Assembly: GCA_963277665.1 (NCBI GenBank)
Contig: OY728133.1
Span: 393,031,962 to 393,095,961 of the forward strand
From: Viscum album
Lineage: Eukaryota; Streptophyta; Magnoliopsida; Santalales; Viscaceae
Reading direction: 5' to 3'
Length of the DNA stretch: 64,000 nucleotides
Numbering within the stretch: position 1 is the first letter of the stretch; every line of letters starts with the position of its first letter. Shown piece by piece: positions 1 through 9,767 of the stretch. Made by a program: the position numbers and the translations under genes. The notes under the pieces were generated by a model. It was not told where the DNA came from. It was given only the letters and a program-made list of their open reading frames with translations, and ran no database searches.

Positions 1-339
1 GATGAAAAATCAGTTTTGATGTAAAATGCAATATTTTTCACTATTTATAAAAAAATGAACATTGTCAGAAAAATACCAAAAATTTATCCAATGTAAATTT
101 CAATGTCCCAATCATAAAGAATATGTTTATTTTGACAAATAGGTCTTATAAAATTTTCAAAAGTTTGATTTAAAAATGGTTTTACATCAAAAGGTAGTAA
201 AACAATCTTATAAAAATACTAGTGTATTCCATGCTTAAGATTGGATTTATTCTCATTTTAAGCCTCTAAAACAATATCTAATACATAAATAGACATAGAT
301 AAAAATATCTATTATTCATTACTTACTTGGGATGTTACA
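1..339 (-). repeat. Element A 3' LTR (first 339 bp only)
   Basis: The segment matches 8099-8437. On the minus strand it starts TGTAACATCCC at 339, the same terminus as the 5' LTR at 8437. The rest of this LTR lies left of the window. It is directly preceded on the minus strand by a polypurine tract. Confidence 0.93.
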
Positions 340-353
340 TCCTTCCCCCCTTT
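340..353 (-). other. Element A polypurine tract
   Basis: On the minus strand this reads AAAGGGGGGAAGGA and ends exactly where the LTR terminus TGTAACATCCC begins. This is the expected position and composition of the plus-strand primer for reverse transcription. Confidence 0.9.
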
Positions 354-378
354 AGAAAATTATGTCCCTGCAATCTAT

Positions 379-1125
379 TTACTTATCGAATAAGTGGGGG
401 TATTTATCCCTCATAGCATTTTCAGATTCCCATGTTGCCTCTTCAACCATATGGTTTTTCCACAAAACCTTTACCTGATGAATCACCTTATTTCCCAACA
501 CTTGCTCCCTATGGTCAAGAATCTGGACCAGTTGTTCCTCATAATATAGATTCTCTTCCAACAGAACTACCTCTGGACTGAAAACATGAGATGGATCTGG
601 CATGTACTTCCTTAACATTGAAACATGAAAAACATTGTGTACCTGAGATAAACTCGGGGGTAAATACACTCGGTAAGCAACTGGTCCAACTCTATCCATA
701 ATTTCGTATGGTCTAATGAACCTTGGACTCAGCTTCCATTTCTTACCAAATCGCATCGCACATTTCCATGGTGGTACTTTGAGAAAAACATGATCACCTA
801 CCTCAAAAGAGAGATCATTCCTCCTGTTGTCTGCATAAATCTTCTGCCTGCTCTGAGCCATTATCATGTGTTTCTGTATCAACTGAACTTTTTCTACCGA
901 CTCTTCTACCAATTCTGGTCCCATCGACCTCCTTTCACCCACTTCATCAAAAAAAGCTGGAGTTCGACACCGCTTCCCATATAATGCCTCAAACGGTGCC
1001 ATCTGTATACCGGAATGAAAACTATTATTATAAGAAAACTCAACCAAAGAAAGATGTTGGTCCCAACTTCCCTGATAATCCATCGAACAAGCACGTAGCA
1101 TATCCTCTAAAGTCTGGATTGTTCA
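379..1125 (-). pseudogene. Element A integrase C-terminal part with chromodomain
   Basis: An open frame of 240 codons (379-1101) covers the end of the integrase core and the C-terminal domain, then a chromodomain. Visible landmarks are EFSYNNSFHSGI and EALYGKRCRTP after the catalytic Glu, the GPVAYRVYLPPSLSQVHNVF block typical of chromovirus integrase, and a chromodomain-like tail (LVQILDHREQVL ... VLWKNHMVEEATWE). The polyprotein ends near 379, just before the PPT. A TGA at about 1120 cuts it from the upstream integrase. In chromoviruses the chromodomain is thought to direct integration towards particular chromatin. Confidence 0.93.
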
Positions 1126-1760
1126 TTCTGATTGTCCATCTGATTGAGGATGAAAAGTTGTACTAAAATTTAATTCAGTACCCAACAACTTCTGAAGGCC
1201 TTTCCAAAAGTTAGAAGTAAACCTGGGATCACGATCAGATACAACGGATAGGGGAACTCCGTGCAACCTGAATATCTCTTTAAGATATAATCAAGAAAGT
1301 TGATCTAGGGAAAAAGTATCTCGTATAGAAAGGAAATGAGCATATTTAGTCAAGCGATCAACAATAACCCAGATTGCATTATTACCTAGAGATGTCTTCG
1401 TCAATATCACAACGAAGTCCATGGATATATTTTTTCATTTCCACTCTGGAACTGGTAAAGGCTGAAGCATCCCTTTCGGTAACTGCCGCTCTTCTTTAAC
1501 CTATTGACATGTCAAACACTTCACATTAAAATCAACAATATCTCTTTTCATTCCATCCCACCAGTAATGCTCCCGTAGATCTCTTTACATCTTAGTACTG
1601 CCAGGATGAACTGAAAACGGAGAACTATGAGCTTTACATAACAACTCTCTCTTCAACTGTGAATCACAAGGCACACACAATCTCTTCCCAAATCTCAAAA
1701 CACAATCATTATCAATTTTGAATTCAGGCAACTTACCCTTCTGAACCAGCTCTACCTTTT
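1126..1760 (-). pseudogene. Element A integrase: zinc-binding region and catalytic core
   Basis: The minus strand encodes an HHCC zinc-binding region (HPGSTKM then REHYWWDGM and KCLTCQ) followed by a core with SMDF (first Asp), [10 protein letters not shown] (second Asp) and the QSE block with the Glu. All three catalytic acidic residues can still be read. In-frame stops lie near 1582, 1502, 1434, 1293 and 1120, so no full-length integrase can be made. Several stops sit where Gln, Arg or Trp is usual in the family, as expected from C-to-T or G-to-A decay. Confidence 0.9.
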
Positions 1761-2480
1761 TCTGCAACTCACTGTCTTGCTTCTGTGCTTGCTTGATTCT
1801 GTCTGATAGAGATGATCTCACCGATACCTGAAACAAAACAGAAGAACTTCCTGCACCAAAAACTTCTATTCCAAAGTTCATCAAATCCTTAACCAAAGGA
1901 TCACGTTCCAAACGCAACATTATTAATGAAGCATTACTTTTTTGACTCAAAGCATCAGCCACTTTATTTGATTTTCCCAGATGGTAATGAATTGTACAAT
2001 CATAATCCTTGATTAATTCTAGACATCTCCTATGTCTCATGTTCAATTATTTCTAAGTGAATATATACATTAAACTCTTTTGATCTGTATATATTTCACA
2101 CTTTACTTCATAAAAATGATGCCTCCAAATTTTTAAAGCAAAAACAACAGCAGGTAATTCCAAATCATGTGTAGGGTAATTTACCTAATGAGTTTTCAAC
2201 TGTCGTGAAGCATAAGAAATTACCTGATCATTCTGCATTAGGACACAACCAAGTCCTTTCAATGATGCATCACTGTAGATAACAAACTCACCATTCCTGG
2301 AAGGTAGTGCCACAACTGGAGCATTAACCAATCTTCTATTCAGTTCCTGAAAACAATCATCACATTCTTTTGTCCAGATAAACTTAACACCCTTCCGAGT
2401 TAGCTTAGTCATTGGACTAGATAACCGGGAAAAATTTCTAGCAAACCTTCGGTAATAGCCTGCCAAACCAAGGAAGCTAC
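1761..2480 (-). pseudogene. Element A RNase H and connection to integrase
   Basis: Landmarks are the tether GYYRRFARNFSRLSSPMTKLT, the RNase H start FVIYSDASLKGLGCVLMQ (catalytic Asp in SDAS) and the C-terminal KSNKVADALS block. Stops at 2182-2184 and near 2048-2056 break the frame. A frameshift near 2530 separates this part from the RT. RNase H would remove the RNA strand during reverse transcription. Confidence 0.9.
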
Positions 2481-2489
2481 GAATCTCAG

Positions 2490-3262
2490 TTACATTTGTG
2501 GGTTTCGGCCATTCTTCAACAACCTTTGTTTTTCAAGATCAACAGTTATCCAATCTTTAGAAACAATGTGACCAAGGAAAGAAATGTGTTGCAACCAAAA
2601 ATCACACTTGACGAATTTCCCATACAATTTATTTTCTTTTAAGGTTTGCAAAATAACCCTTAAATGTCTTTCATGCTCCTCTTTACTTTTAGAAAACACC
2701 AAAATATCATCAATGAAAACAACCACAAACTTATCCAAGAACTCATGGAAAATTCTATTCATTAAGTCCATGAATATAGTTGGTGCATTGGTTAGCCCAA
2801 AAGGCAATACTACAAATTCATAATGGCTATATCTTGTATGAAACGCGGTCTTCGGAACATCTTCTTCCTTTACCTTCAACTGATGGTACCCCAATCTCAG
2901 GTCAATCTTTTAAAAAAACTGAGCTCCCTGGAGCTGATCAAACAAATCATCGATATGAGGCAAAGGATATTTGTTCTTAACAGTGATGTTATTCAAGGCT
3001 CTATAATCAATTAAAAGTCTCAAAGAACCATCTTTCTTTTTAACAAATAAAACAGGATCACCCCATGGTGATGTTCTAGGTCGAATGAAACCTTTCTCTA
3101 ATATATCTTGCAATTACTTCTTCAACTCTAAAAGGTCAATTTGAGCCATTCGATAAGGGGGTTTTGAAATTGGCTTAGCATCAGGAACTAATTCAACAGT
3201 AAATTCAACTTTCCGATCTGGTATTATTCCAGGAAACTCATCAGGAAAAACATCAGGATACT
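2490..3262 (-). pseudogene. Element A reverse transcriptase
   Basis: Family motifs occur in order: [22 protein letters not shown], then [45 protein letters not shown], and the catalytic block [12 protein letters not shown], which keeps both Asp residues. Stops lie at 3114-3116 and 2910-2912. A frameshift in a poly-A run (about 3300, minus strand) separates it from the gag-protease frame, and a second one near 2530 ends the open frame at 2490. Apart from these it is well preserved, so A is probably the youngest element in the left half. Confidence 0.93.
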
Positions 3263-3265
3263 CAT

Positions 3266-4873
3266 TTACCACTGGCACAGCATTAATCTGAATAGTTCCT
3301 TTTTTTCAACGATGTGTGCAAGGTAACATTTATTTCCATATTTTACAAGTTTCTCAGCCTCTTGATAAGTTATCAACAGTAAGGGTTCATTATTGTACAC
3401 AAACTGAAAGTCTTTTTGAAAAGAAACTTCTTTATCTCTACAGTCAATCTTAGCATGGTAAATAGAGAGCCAATCCATACCCATGATAACATCAAACTCT
3501 ACTAGAGGTAAAACAATAAGGTTCGCAAGTAGGTTATTTCCATGGATAAGGATAGGAAGATTCTTATAAATTCTTTTTGCCTCAACATTTCCCCCAGGTG
3601 TTTTTAACACAAGTTCAGGAGTCATTTCTTGAGATGGTATTCCCATTTTACTAGAAAAGGTTTCAGAGATGAAAGAATGTGTAGACCCCGAATCAAACAA
3701 CACACTCGCATAATCTGAAAAAACAAACAAATTACCTGATACAACTTCATTTGATGGCCCGACATCTGCTGAAGTAGTTGCAAAGGATTTAACCACCCCT
3801 TTCCACTTGTAGTCTAACCGCTTCACATCACTCAATCTCTTTGTTAGACACTCGTTTGCATAGTGACTCATCTCATTGCACTTAAAACATTTCACTAACT
3901 GTAAATCAAATTTGGTCTTACCATCACCCTGATCTTTTTCAGTGCAATCACAAGCCTTATGTCCCATCTTACCACATCGGTAGAACATTCCAGAATTCAG
4001 AAGACATTCCCCAGCATGCCTTTTACCACATTTATCACAAACTGGAAACTTAGTTTTCTTACCATCAAACTTTTTTGAAGAATTCTTTCCTTTCTCCTGC
4101 CACCTCGGTCTCTTCTTCTGTTGGTTGTTATAGAACACTTGATCATCGGAAAACTCCATTTCCACCTTCTCAGCACATCGAACAAGCTTTTCATAACTTT
4201 TAAACTCATGAGAATCCAATGCCCTTTGATATTTTGGCTTTAATCCTGAGTAAAAATGATTTATTTTACTATCAAGGTCTCGGATAAAATTTAGAGCATA
4301 CCTTTCCAATAGAGTGAACCTTTCTTCATAAGTAGCCACTGAGTCTTCCTCTTGCCTCAATTCCAAGAATTGTTTTTCCATCCTAAGTCGAATATCCTTA
4401 GGAAAATACTTCTCAAGAAACATACCTTTGAATTCATCCCAATCGAGAGCATCAATCTCATCAGCGTCCCTGATATTTTTAACCATTGACCACCACTGAT
4501 CTACCTCACCCTCCAAATGGTAAATAGAAAGACTAACCTTTTGATTGTCTATACACCCCATGACATCGAAAATCTTCTCCAGTGATTTAATCCACCCTTC
4601 AGATAGCACAGGGTCAGATGATCCTCTGAATGATGGGGGATGTTGCCTCATGAAATGTTCCACCACTGACATGTTCCTCTGCGGTTGATCTGGCTGATCT
4701 CGTGCATGGATACCACCACCATTTATCGCTTGAGTCAATTGTGCCATTACTGCAACAAACTGTTCAGTTCCAATTCCGACCATCTCAAGATGCTGATTCG
4801 GAACGTTATTTCCTTCTGTATGCCTTCCTAGCACTACTTCCCTGTTTCCTATGCAGAAACCCATTCTGAACAA
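3266..4873 (-). CDS. Element A Gag-protease polyprotein, 535 aa, open
   Basis: One long open frame. Residues about 74-240 match the Retrotrans_gag type (RQHPPSFRGSSDP, then QWW and the FLEKYFP block). Zinc knuckles follow: a degenerate pair at about 279-310, with the first Cys of the second knuckle replaced by Tyr, and an intact CX2CX4HX4C at about 329-342. The retroviral-type aspartic protease active site is DSG at 394-396 (in VLFDSGSTHSFIS), with GMDWLS further on. The frame ends in a short out-of-frame tail caused by a poly-A length change near 3300; the family protein continues into RT. The start Met at 4873 lies about 120 bp downstream of the PBS. Confidence 0.93.
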   Translation of the reverse strand: MFRMGFCIGNREVVLGRHTEGNNVPNQHLEMVGIGTEQFVAVMAQLTQAINGGGIHARDQPDQPQRNMSVVEHFMRQHPPSFRGSSDPVLSEGWIKSLEKIFDVMGCIDNQKVSLSIYHLEGEVDQWWSMVKNIRDADEIDALDWDEFKGMFLEKYFPKDIRLRMEKQFLELRQEEDSVATYEERFTLLERYALNFIRDLDSKINHFYSGLKPKYQRALDSHEFKSYEKLVRCAEKVEMEFSDDQVFYNNQQKKRPRWQEKGKNSSKKFDGKKTKFPVCDKCGKRHAGECLLNSGMFYRCGKMGHKACDCTEKDQGDGKTKFDLQLVKCFKCNEMSHYANECLTKRLSDVKRLDYKWKGVVKSFATTSADVGPSNEVVSGNLFVFSDYASVLFDSGSTHSFISETFSSKMGIPSQEMTPELVLKTPGGNVEAKRIYKNLPILIHGNNLLANLIVLPLVEFDVIMGMDWLSIYHAKIDCRDKEVSFQKDFQFVYNNEPLLLITYQEAEKLVKYGNKCYLAHIVEKKELFRLMLCQW

Positions 4874-4995
4874 ACATGTCTTAGATGAAGCAACATGGTA
4901 ATATTAAAATGCTATATCATTTTAATTTGACCATAAAAAAATATTTTTGGATAATCATTTAATATAATTCTAACTCCTAAAGTTATCTAAACTGA

Positions 4996-5007
4996 CCTCT
5001 AATACCA
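4996..5007 (-). other. Element A primer binding site (initiator-Met tRNA type)
   Basis: The minus strand reads TGGTATTAGAGG. This matches the usual plant initiator-Met primer site TGGTATCAGAGC with two changes. It lies just inside the 5' LTR and about 120 bp before gag. Confidence 0.85.
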
Positions 5008-8000
5008 ACTATAAGGCCCCAACCTTAAACCTTCCTTAATTTTGAGTTATTACAAGATTACACATTGAGGATCTTTTCAGGTTTAGAGTTTTAGAGAATT
5101 AGATCATAAAACTTGCATTACATTCTACATTTAAAAAAAGTGGTTACATAAAAGATAGTATTCATTTTTCTCATCAATGGAAGCATATTTAATATAAAAC
5201 ATGGAATCTTTCTTGAAACTTCCTTTACACTATCATCACATCATGTACCTTTCCCTTGACCTGTGAAAATAATTTCAAAAACATGGGATGAGCATAAAAA
5301 GCTCAGTAAGGGATATGAAAATATTGAAAGGAAACATGAGTACATGTATACATAAGAATCAATGAAATCATAATTTACTCATGAAACATAATCACTTTAA
5401 CATACCTCATCAAATTGTGAATAAATCATATAAATCATAAGACATAAAGGTAACTTGAGGCATTCATAACATTCTTACGTAGGGAGTAACCCTCTTGGTT
5501 ACATTTGGAATACCCATCACAGTATATTCCCTAAATATATTTGGAGAAACCTTAATGTTAACTCCTTCGCGTTACACAATGCATTGGAGAGCTATATCGG
5601 GCTCACCCTCCCTTAGTTTATCACGGAACCACCCGTCTTCATAACAATTCCCAAGAACCATAACATAATCGTATCACATAATACATGCATAAAGGAAACA
5701 TAACATTTCCACATTTCAATCACAAGATATCAATACAGCACATTGATATAAAAAAAATTATGAAAACCATTTTCAATACCAAAATAATAGAAAAGTAAAA
5801 CATGGTATTTATTTTTCATTTTAAAAAAGGTACTGCTTGTAGAGGAAGCTGAAACTCAAATAATGGTCACGGCGGTGGAGAAGTCGTTGTCGCCGCATAC
5901 GTACGAAAAAAACAAAAAAAAATTCCTTTTGTCGTTTAGTTAAACACTTCGTATAAAAAAATATTCCTTTTGAATAAGCATAAAAGTCAAAGGGGTTTAT
6001 ACACCGTATAAAAGAAAGTTGTGTATAAAACAAAATATGCCTCAATGAATGGAGATTGAGACGAAGTCCCTTACCTCGGGTCCTACTTGACTCGATCGTT
6101 CTTTAATATCCTGAATAATAAACTTGAGTTAATTTATACTTTCTTAAGACCCTTTTTCAAGTTCATTGTTCCTTTTATATCATATATTACCATTTCATGA
6201 ACACTATGTTATTATTTAAGTTTATAATGGTCGTTTTAACGATCATTGGTACTTGAGTCAAAAATAAACTCTTTATAATTACAAGTTGTTCATGTGGTAA
6301 AATATCCATTATATCCAAAATTATATTCATGATTTAGATATCATATATATCATATATATCCATTATATTCAAGCATTTATAATATTACATAACATTTATA
6401 TGTAATAAATGAAATGCACCGTTCATGGAGACGGTAAGCCGTACGTACGCATGAACGCTACTTCCATTTCTATTTCATATTTAATGGAATTAAAACATAA
6501 TGATACATAATAGTATTTTAATTCTAGTATGGTATCATATATAATATCATTAAATATATCCTTTATACATACCACATATGGTATTAACGAATCAAATCAC
6601 TTTGAGGGGGCGGTAGTCCGCACTTCCTAAAATGAAGATATCGCGTATACCCATAATGGAAGCCATAAGGGTATGCCATAAATGAAAAATACAGAAGCTT
6701 AAGGAAAACATAAACATATTATATATCATATATAAATATAGTGACATCTTAATGGCCACCTTTGAAGGTGTTAGAATAATATTGATCAATCATCGTTTCG
6801 TGAGGAGGAAATTCGCCATCCACAGAAACAGTATGTTCTTTAACCATTAGATGTAGGTGTGTGTAAGTGTAGCTCGAATGATTCTTATAAAAAAATCCTA
6901 GTATATTGAAGATACAGTATTTGTTACAAAAGAAATGAATAAAAAGAGTTTAGGGGGTTGGAGAAGCAAAATAAAACAAAAGAACACGAGTGAAGACATT
7001 ACCTTAAAATCGGGTAACTCTCTTTGATTTGAGCTCAAAGGCTTCCTTGGGAAGACTTCTGCCCAAAGTGTGGATTCTAGGAGTAAGAGAGGGGTTTGGA
7101 GAGACTAAAGGAGCAGGGTTTGGCCGAGCCAAAGGCTTTAGAGGTGTGGGTAAGGAGGTAGATGTGGGGGCCTTTTATAAGAGGAGAGGAGGGGCACTCT
7201 TGGAAAGTTACAAAATATTACTTTATTTTCAAATGAGTTTCGGATTTAAAAGGTCCCACATTGATGTATTTCTAGGATAAGGTAATAAGAGTTCAAAATA
7301 TACTCATCCAATAGGTCTTTGAAAAGTGTAGGTCTTATATTTTACATTATATTTTTATTTTATTTATATCGTTAAATAATGAGGTAATCGCTGCATCATC
7401 ATGATGTCATAAATAGATTAATTTATTTAATGTCTAAAAATTATGAAAAAATACTATGATGTAGGAAATCTGTTTATTTTTCCAATGAATATTTATAGTC
7501 CAAAATATCATCTATTTAGACAAAATTAAAAATGTTTTACTCAGGTGATACATTCTTTGTTATATTTACTTTATTTAAAAAATAAAAAGATAAAAAGTCA
7601 CTTTCACACAAAAGTGATTCCATGGGGTCCCCAAGATTGGCACAAGGCATCCCATGGTCTTCCATAAGACAAAAAGTATCATTATGACACATGTTGGTGT
7701 CATTATTTATTATTATGATATTATTTTATTATCCTTAACTACCCGATTACTCATTAATCAAGATAATTAAAGATAATTACCGTCATTACTATTCATAATG
7801 TCCAAAAACAAAAGAGTCTTGATTAAATAATTTGGACCTTATGATTCCAAATATTTAATCCATTTTACCAAATTCCAAACACATAAATTGCAATAATTAA
7901 TTTAAAAATAATTCTCGTTGTCAAAACAAATAGCGGGTTTTTTTGAAACAATATCTATGAAAAGTTTGGCATTAGTTTATGCCCAATTCCAAAGTGAAAT

Positions 8001-8437
8001 TAATACTAATGAACACAAATGGATTAAATGGTAAAAATATATTATATTTAAACTTTAAAACCAATTAAAAATATAGTCTAACCATATAATTAAATTAGAT
8101 GAAAAAGCAATTTTGATGTAAAATGCAGTATTTTTCACTATTCATAAAAAAATGAACATTGTCAGAAAAAATACCAAAAATTTATCCAATGTAAATTTCA
8201 ATGTCCCAATCATAAATAATATGTTTATTTTTACTGATAGGTCTTATAAAATTGTCAAAAGTTTGATTTAAAAATGGTTTTCCATCAAAAGGTAGTAAAA
8301 CAATCTTTTAAAAATATTAGTGTATTCCATGCTTAATATTGGATTTATTCTAATTTTAAGCCTCTAAAACACTATCTAATTCATAAATAGACATAGATAA
8401 AAATATATATTATTCATTAATTACTTGGGATGTTACA
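5008..8437 (-). repeat. Element A 5' LTR (about 3.4 kb)
   Basis: It runs from TGTAACATCCC at 8437 to the PBS at 5007. Only the outer 339 bp can be compared with the other LTR inside the window. The segment has no convincing gene: short open frames at 5821-6045 and 7029-7280 have no family features and lie in LTR sequence. The inner boundary is uncertain by a few bases because no clean CA end is visible. Confidence 0.88.
7171..7180 (-). promoter_or_regulatory. Candidate TATA box in element A 5' LTR
   Basis: The minus strand reads TTATAAAAGG, followed downstream by GGCCCC and a pyrimidine/purine-biased stretch. The LTRs of element C carry a TATA-like site in a closely similar context next to GGAGGGG-type sequence. 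Confidence 0.55.
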
Positions 8438-9754
8438 AGTTCTATTTATAGAAAGTCAATTAAAGAGATATCGAGCACATATGTTGATGGAACTGACATG
8501 AAACTTTCTCGATTATAGATATTGTGATAAATAGATTATATTATATAGTAAGTGCTCATATGAGGTGACATTTCATTTCAGAATTAACTTCTTTATATAT
8601 GGGTGTCTCAGTGTTTTGCTAGATGCTAACCTCGGACTTTAGGATGCTTCGCCTAATGCCACTGAGAAAGATAACTAGAGTGTCACACACTAAGTGTATC
8701 CAGAATCTCAGTTAAATAATATATTATTATTTATTATTTGATAGGTTTAATAAATATTATCCATGTACATGGTTTAATAATTATTCATTTATTCTTGATC
8801 ACATTTATTCTACCACTAGTTATTTGAGAGAATATATTATGATCAAAATATTTAATAAATATTTATTTTTTATTTAGTAAATATAATATTTATTTATTTA
8901 TTGGTGAATAATGAAATGATATATATTTAATAAATAAATAGAAATTATTCAATGTCAAATAAATATTGTGGATTAATGGTGGGATAAGTTTAATGGTTTG
9001 GTTATAATTAATAATATTGAATATTATTTAATTAAATACAATTTAATTATAATTCGCAAGTTAAGTTCATGTCAAGAAATAATAATATTACTATTATTAT
9101 TTAACATGGGGTTTTTCTAGGATTAAAATAATAATAAAAGAGCTTTTAAAATTATTTTATTCTAACCCTACCAATATAAATACCCAATTATTTTATTTTC
9201 TTATTAGCCTGTTCGGTTGTGTGCAACAGATTTGGAGAAAACCTATCAAGCCTAGACAGCTCTATTCTCCAAGAACGCTCTTAAGAACGAAGAGAAATCT
9301 TCCACCACCGGATCAAGGAGAACACTTTGGAAGATATTCTCGAGGTGATCAAAGGATGACGACACAAGCACAAGTATATTCTATGCGATCACCCAGAGAC
9401 TCCTTTAATGACATGATGAGATTCATGGAACACATGTGGATCACCGCTTGAGGAAATCTATACTTGGTTTATACAATACAACTACAGTGAACTGCAGATC
9501 TGTTACTAGACACATTGATGAATAAATAATTCCTTAGGGGTAATTCTTTATCTAATTAAATTAATTATAAACAATATGTGTGGATATCCTCTCTCTCTCA
9601 GTTCCAAAACAATTATTCTTTATATATTTCTTTGACTCACTTAAATGGATCACGATGTTCATTATAATATAGATCTTCGTTTGATCATTGATTATGAAAA
9701 GAATTAAAGTTGATCACCACCCATCGCACACTTCTGATGTTCCCAAAACCTACA
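8438..9754 (+). repeat. Element D 5' LTR, lacking its first about 670 bp
   Basis: It aligns with 16733-18010 throughout, for example the block around 8500-8640 with 16790-16930 and the block 9213-9450 with 17508-17708. The left edge at 8438 is the junction with element A. An open frame at 9221-9451 is LTR sequence also present, broken, in the 3' LTR, and is not taken as a gene. Confidence 0.92.
9175..9182 (+). promoter_or_regulatory. Candidate TATA box in element D 5' LTR
   Basis: TATAAATA stands in a context (CCCTACCAA before, CCCAATTA after) that is repeated in the 3' LTR at 17469 as TATAAGTA. Confidence 0.55.
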
Positions 9755-9756
9755 AG

Positions 9757-9767
9757 TGGTATCAGAG
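9757..9767 (+). other. Element D primer binding site (initiator-Met tRNA type)
   Basis: TGGTATCAGAG lies two bases after the LTR end ...CCTACA. It is an exact match to the first 11 bases of the usual plant initiator-Met primer site. Confidence 0.92.

Larger units (their letters stand above)
1..8437 (-). mobile_element. Element A: Ty3/gypsy chromovirus, minus strand, 3' LTR cut by the window edge
   Basis: Read on the minus strand the order is 5' LTR (8437 to about 5008), PBS, gag-protease, reverse transcriptase, RNase H, integrase, chromodomain, PPT, 3' LTR (339 to beyond 1). The order PR-RT-RH-IN places it in Ty3/gypsy, and the terminal chromodomain places it in the chromoviruses, most like the Del/Tekay type (family placement is inference). 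The two visible LTR ends (1-339 and 8099-8437) align over their whole length with roughly 20 differences by eye. The right end abuts DNA that continues a copia LTR, so A is nested in element D. About ten in-frame stops and two frameshifts show that it is not coding-competent. Confidence 0.95.

Noticed and set aside
9221..9451. 76-codon frame as a host gene exon
   Set aside because: The matching part of the 3' LTR of element D (17508-17710) shows that it is LTR sequence, broken there.
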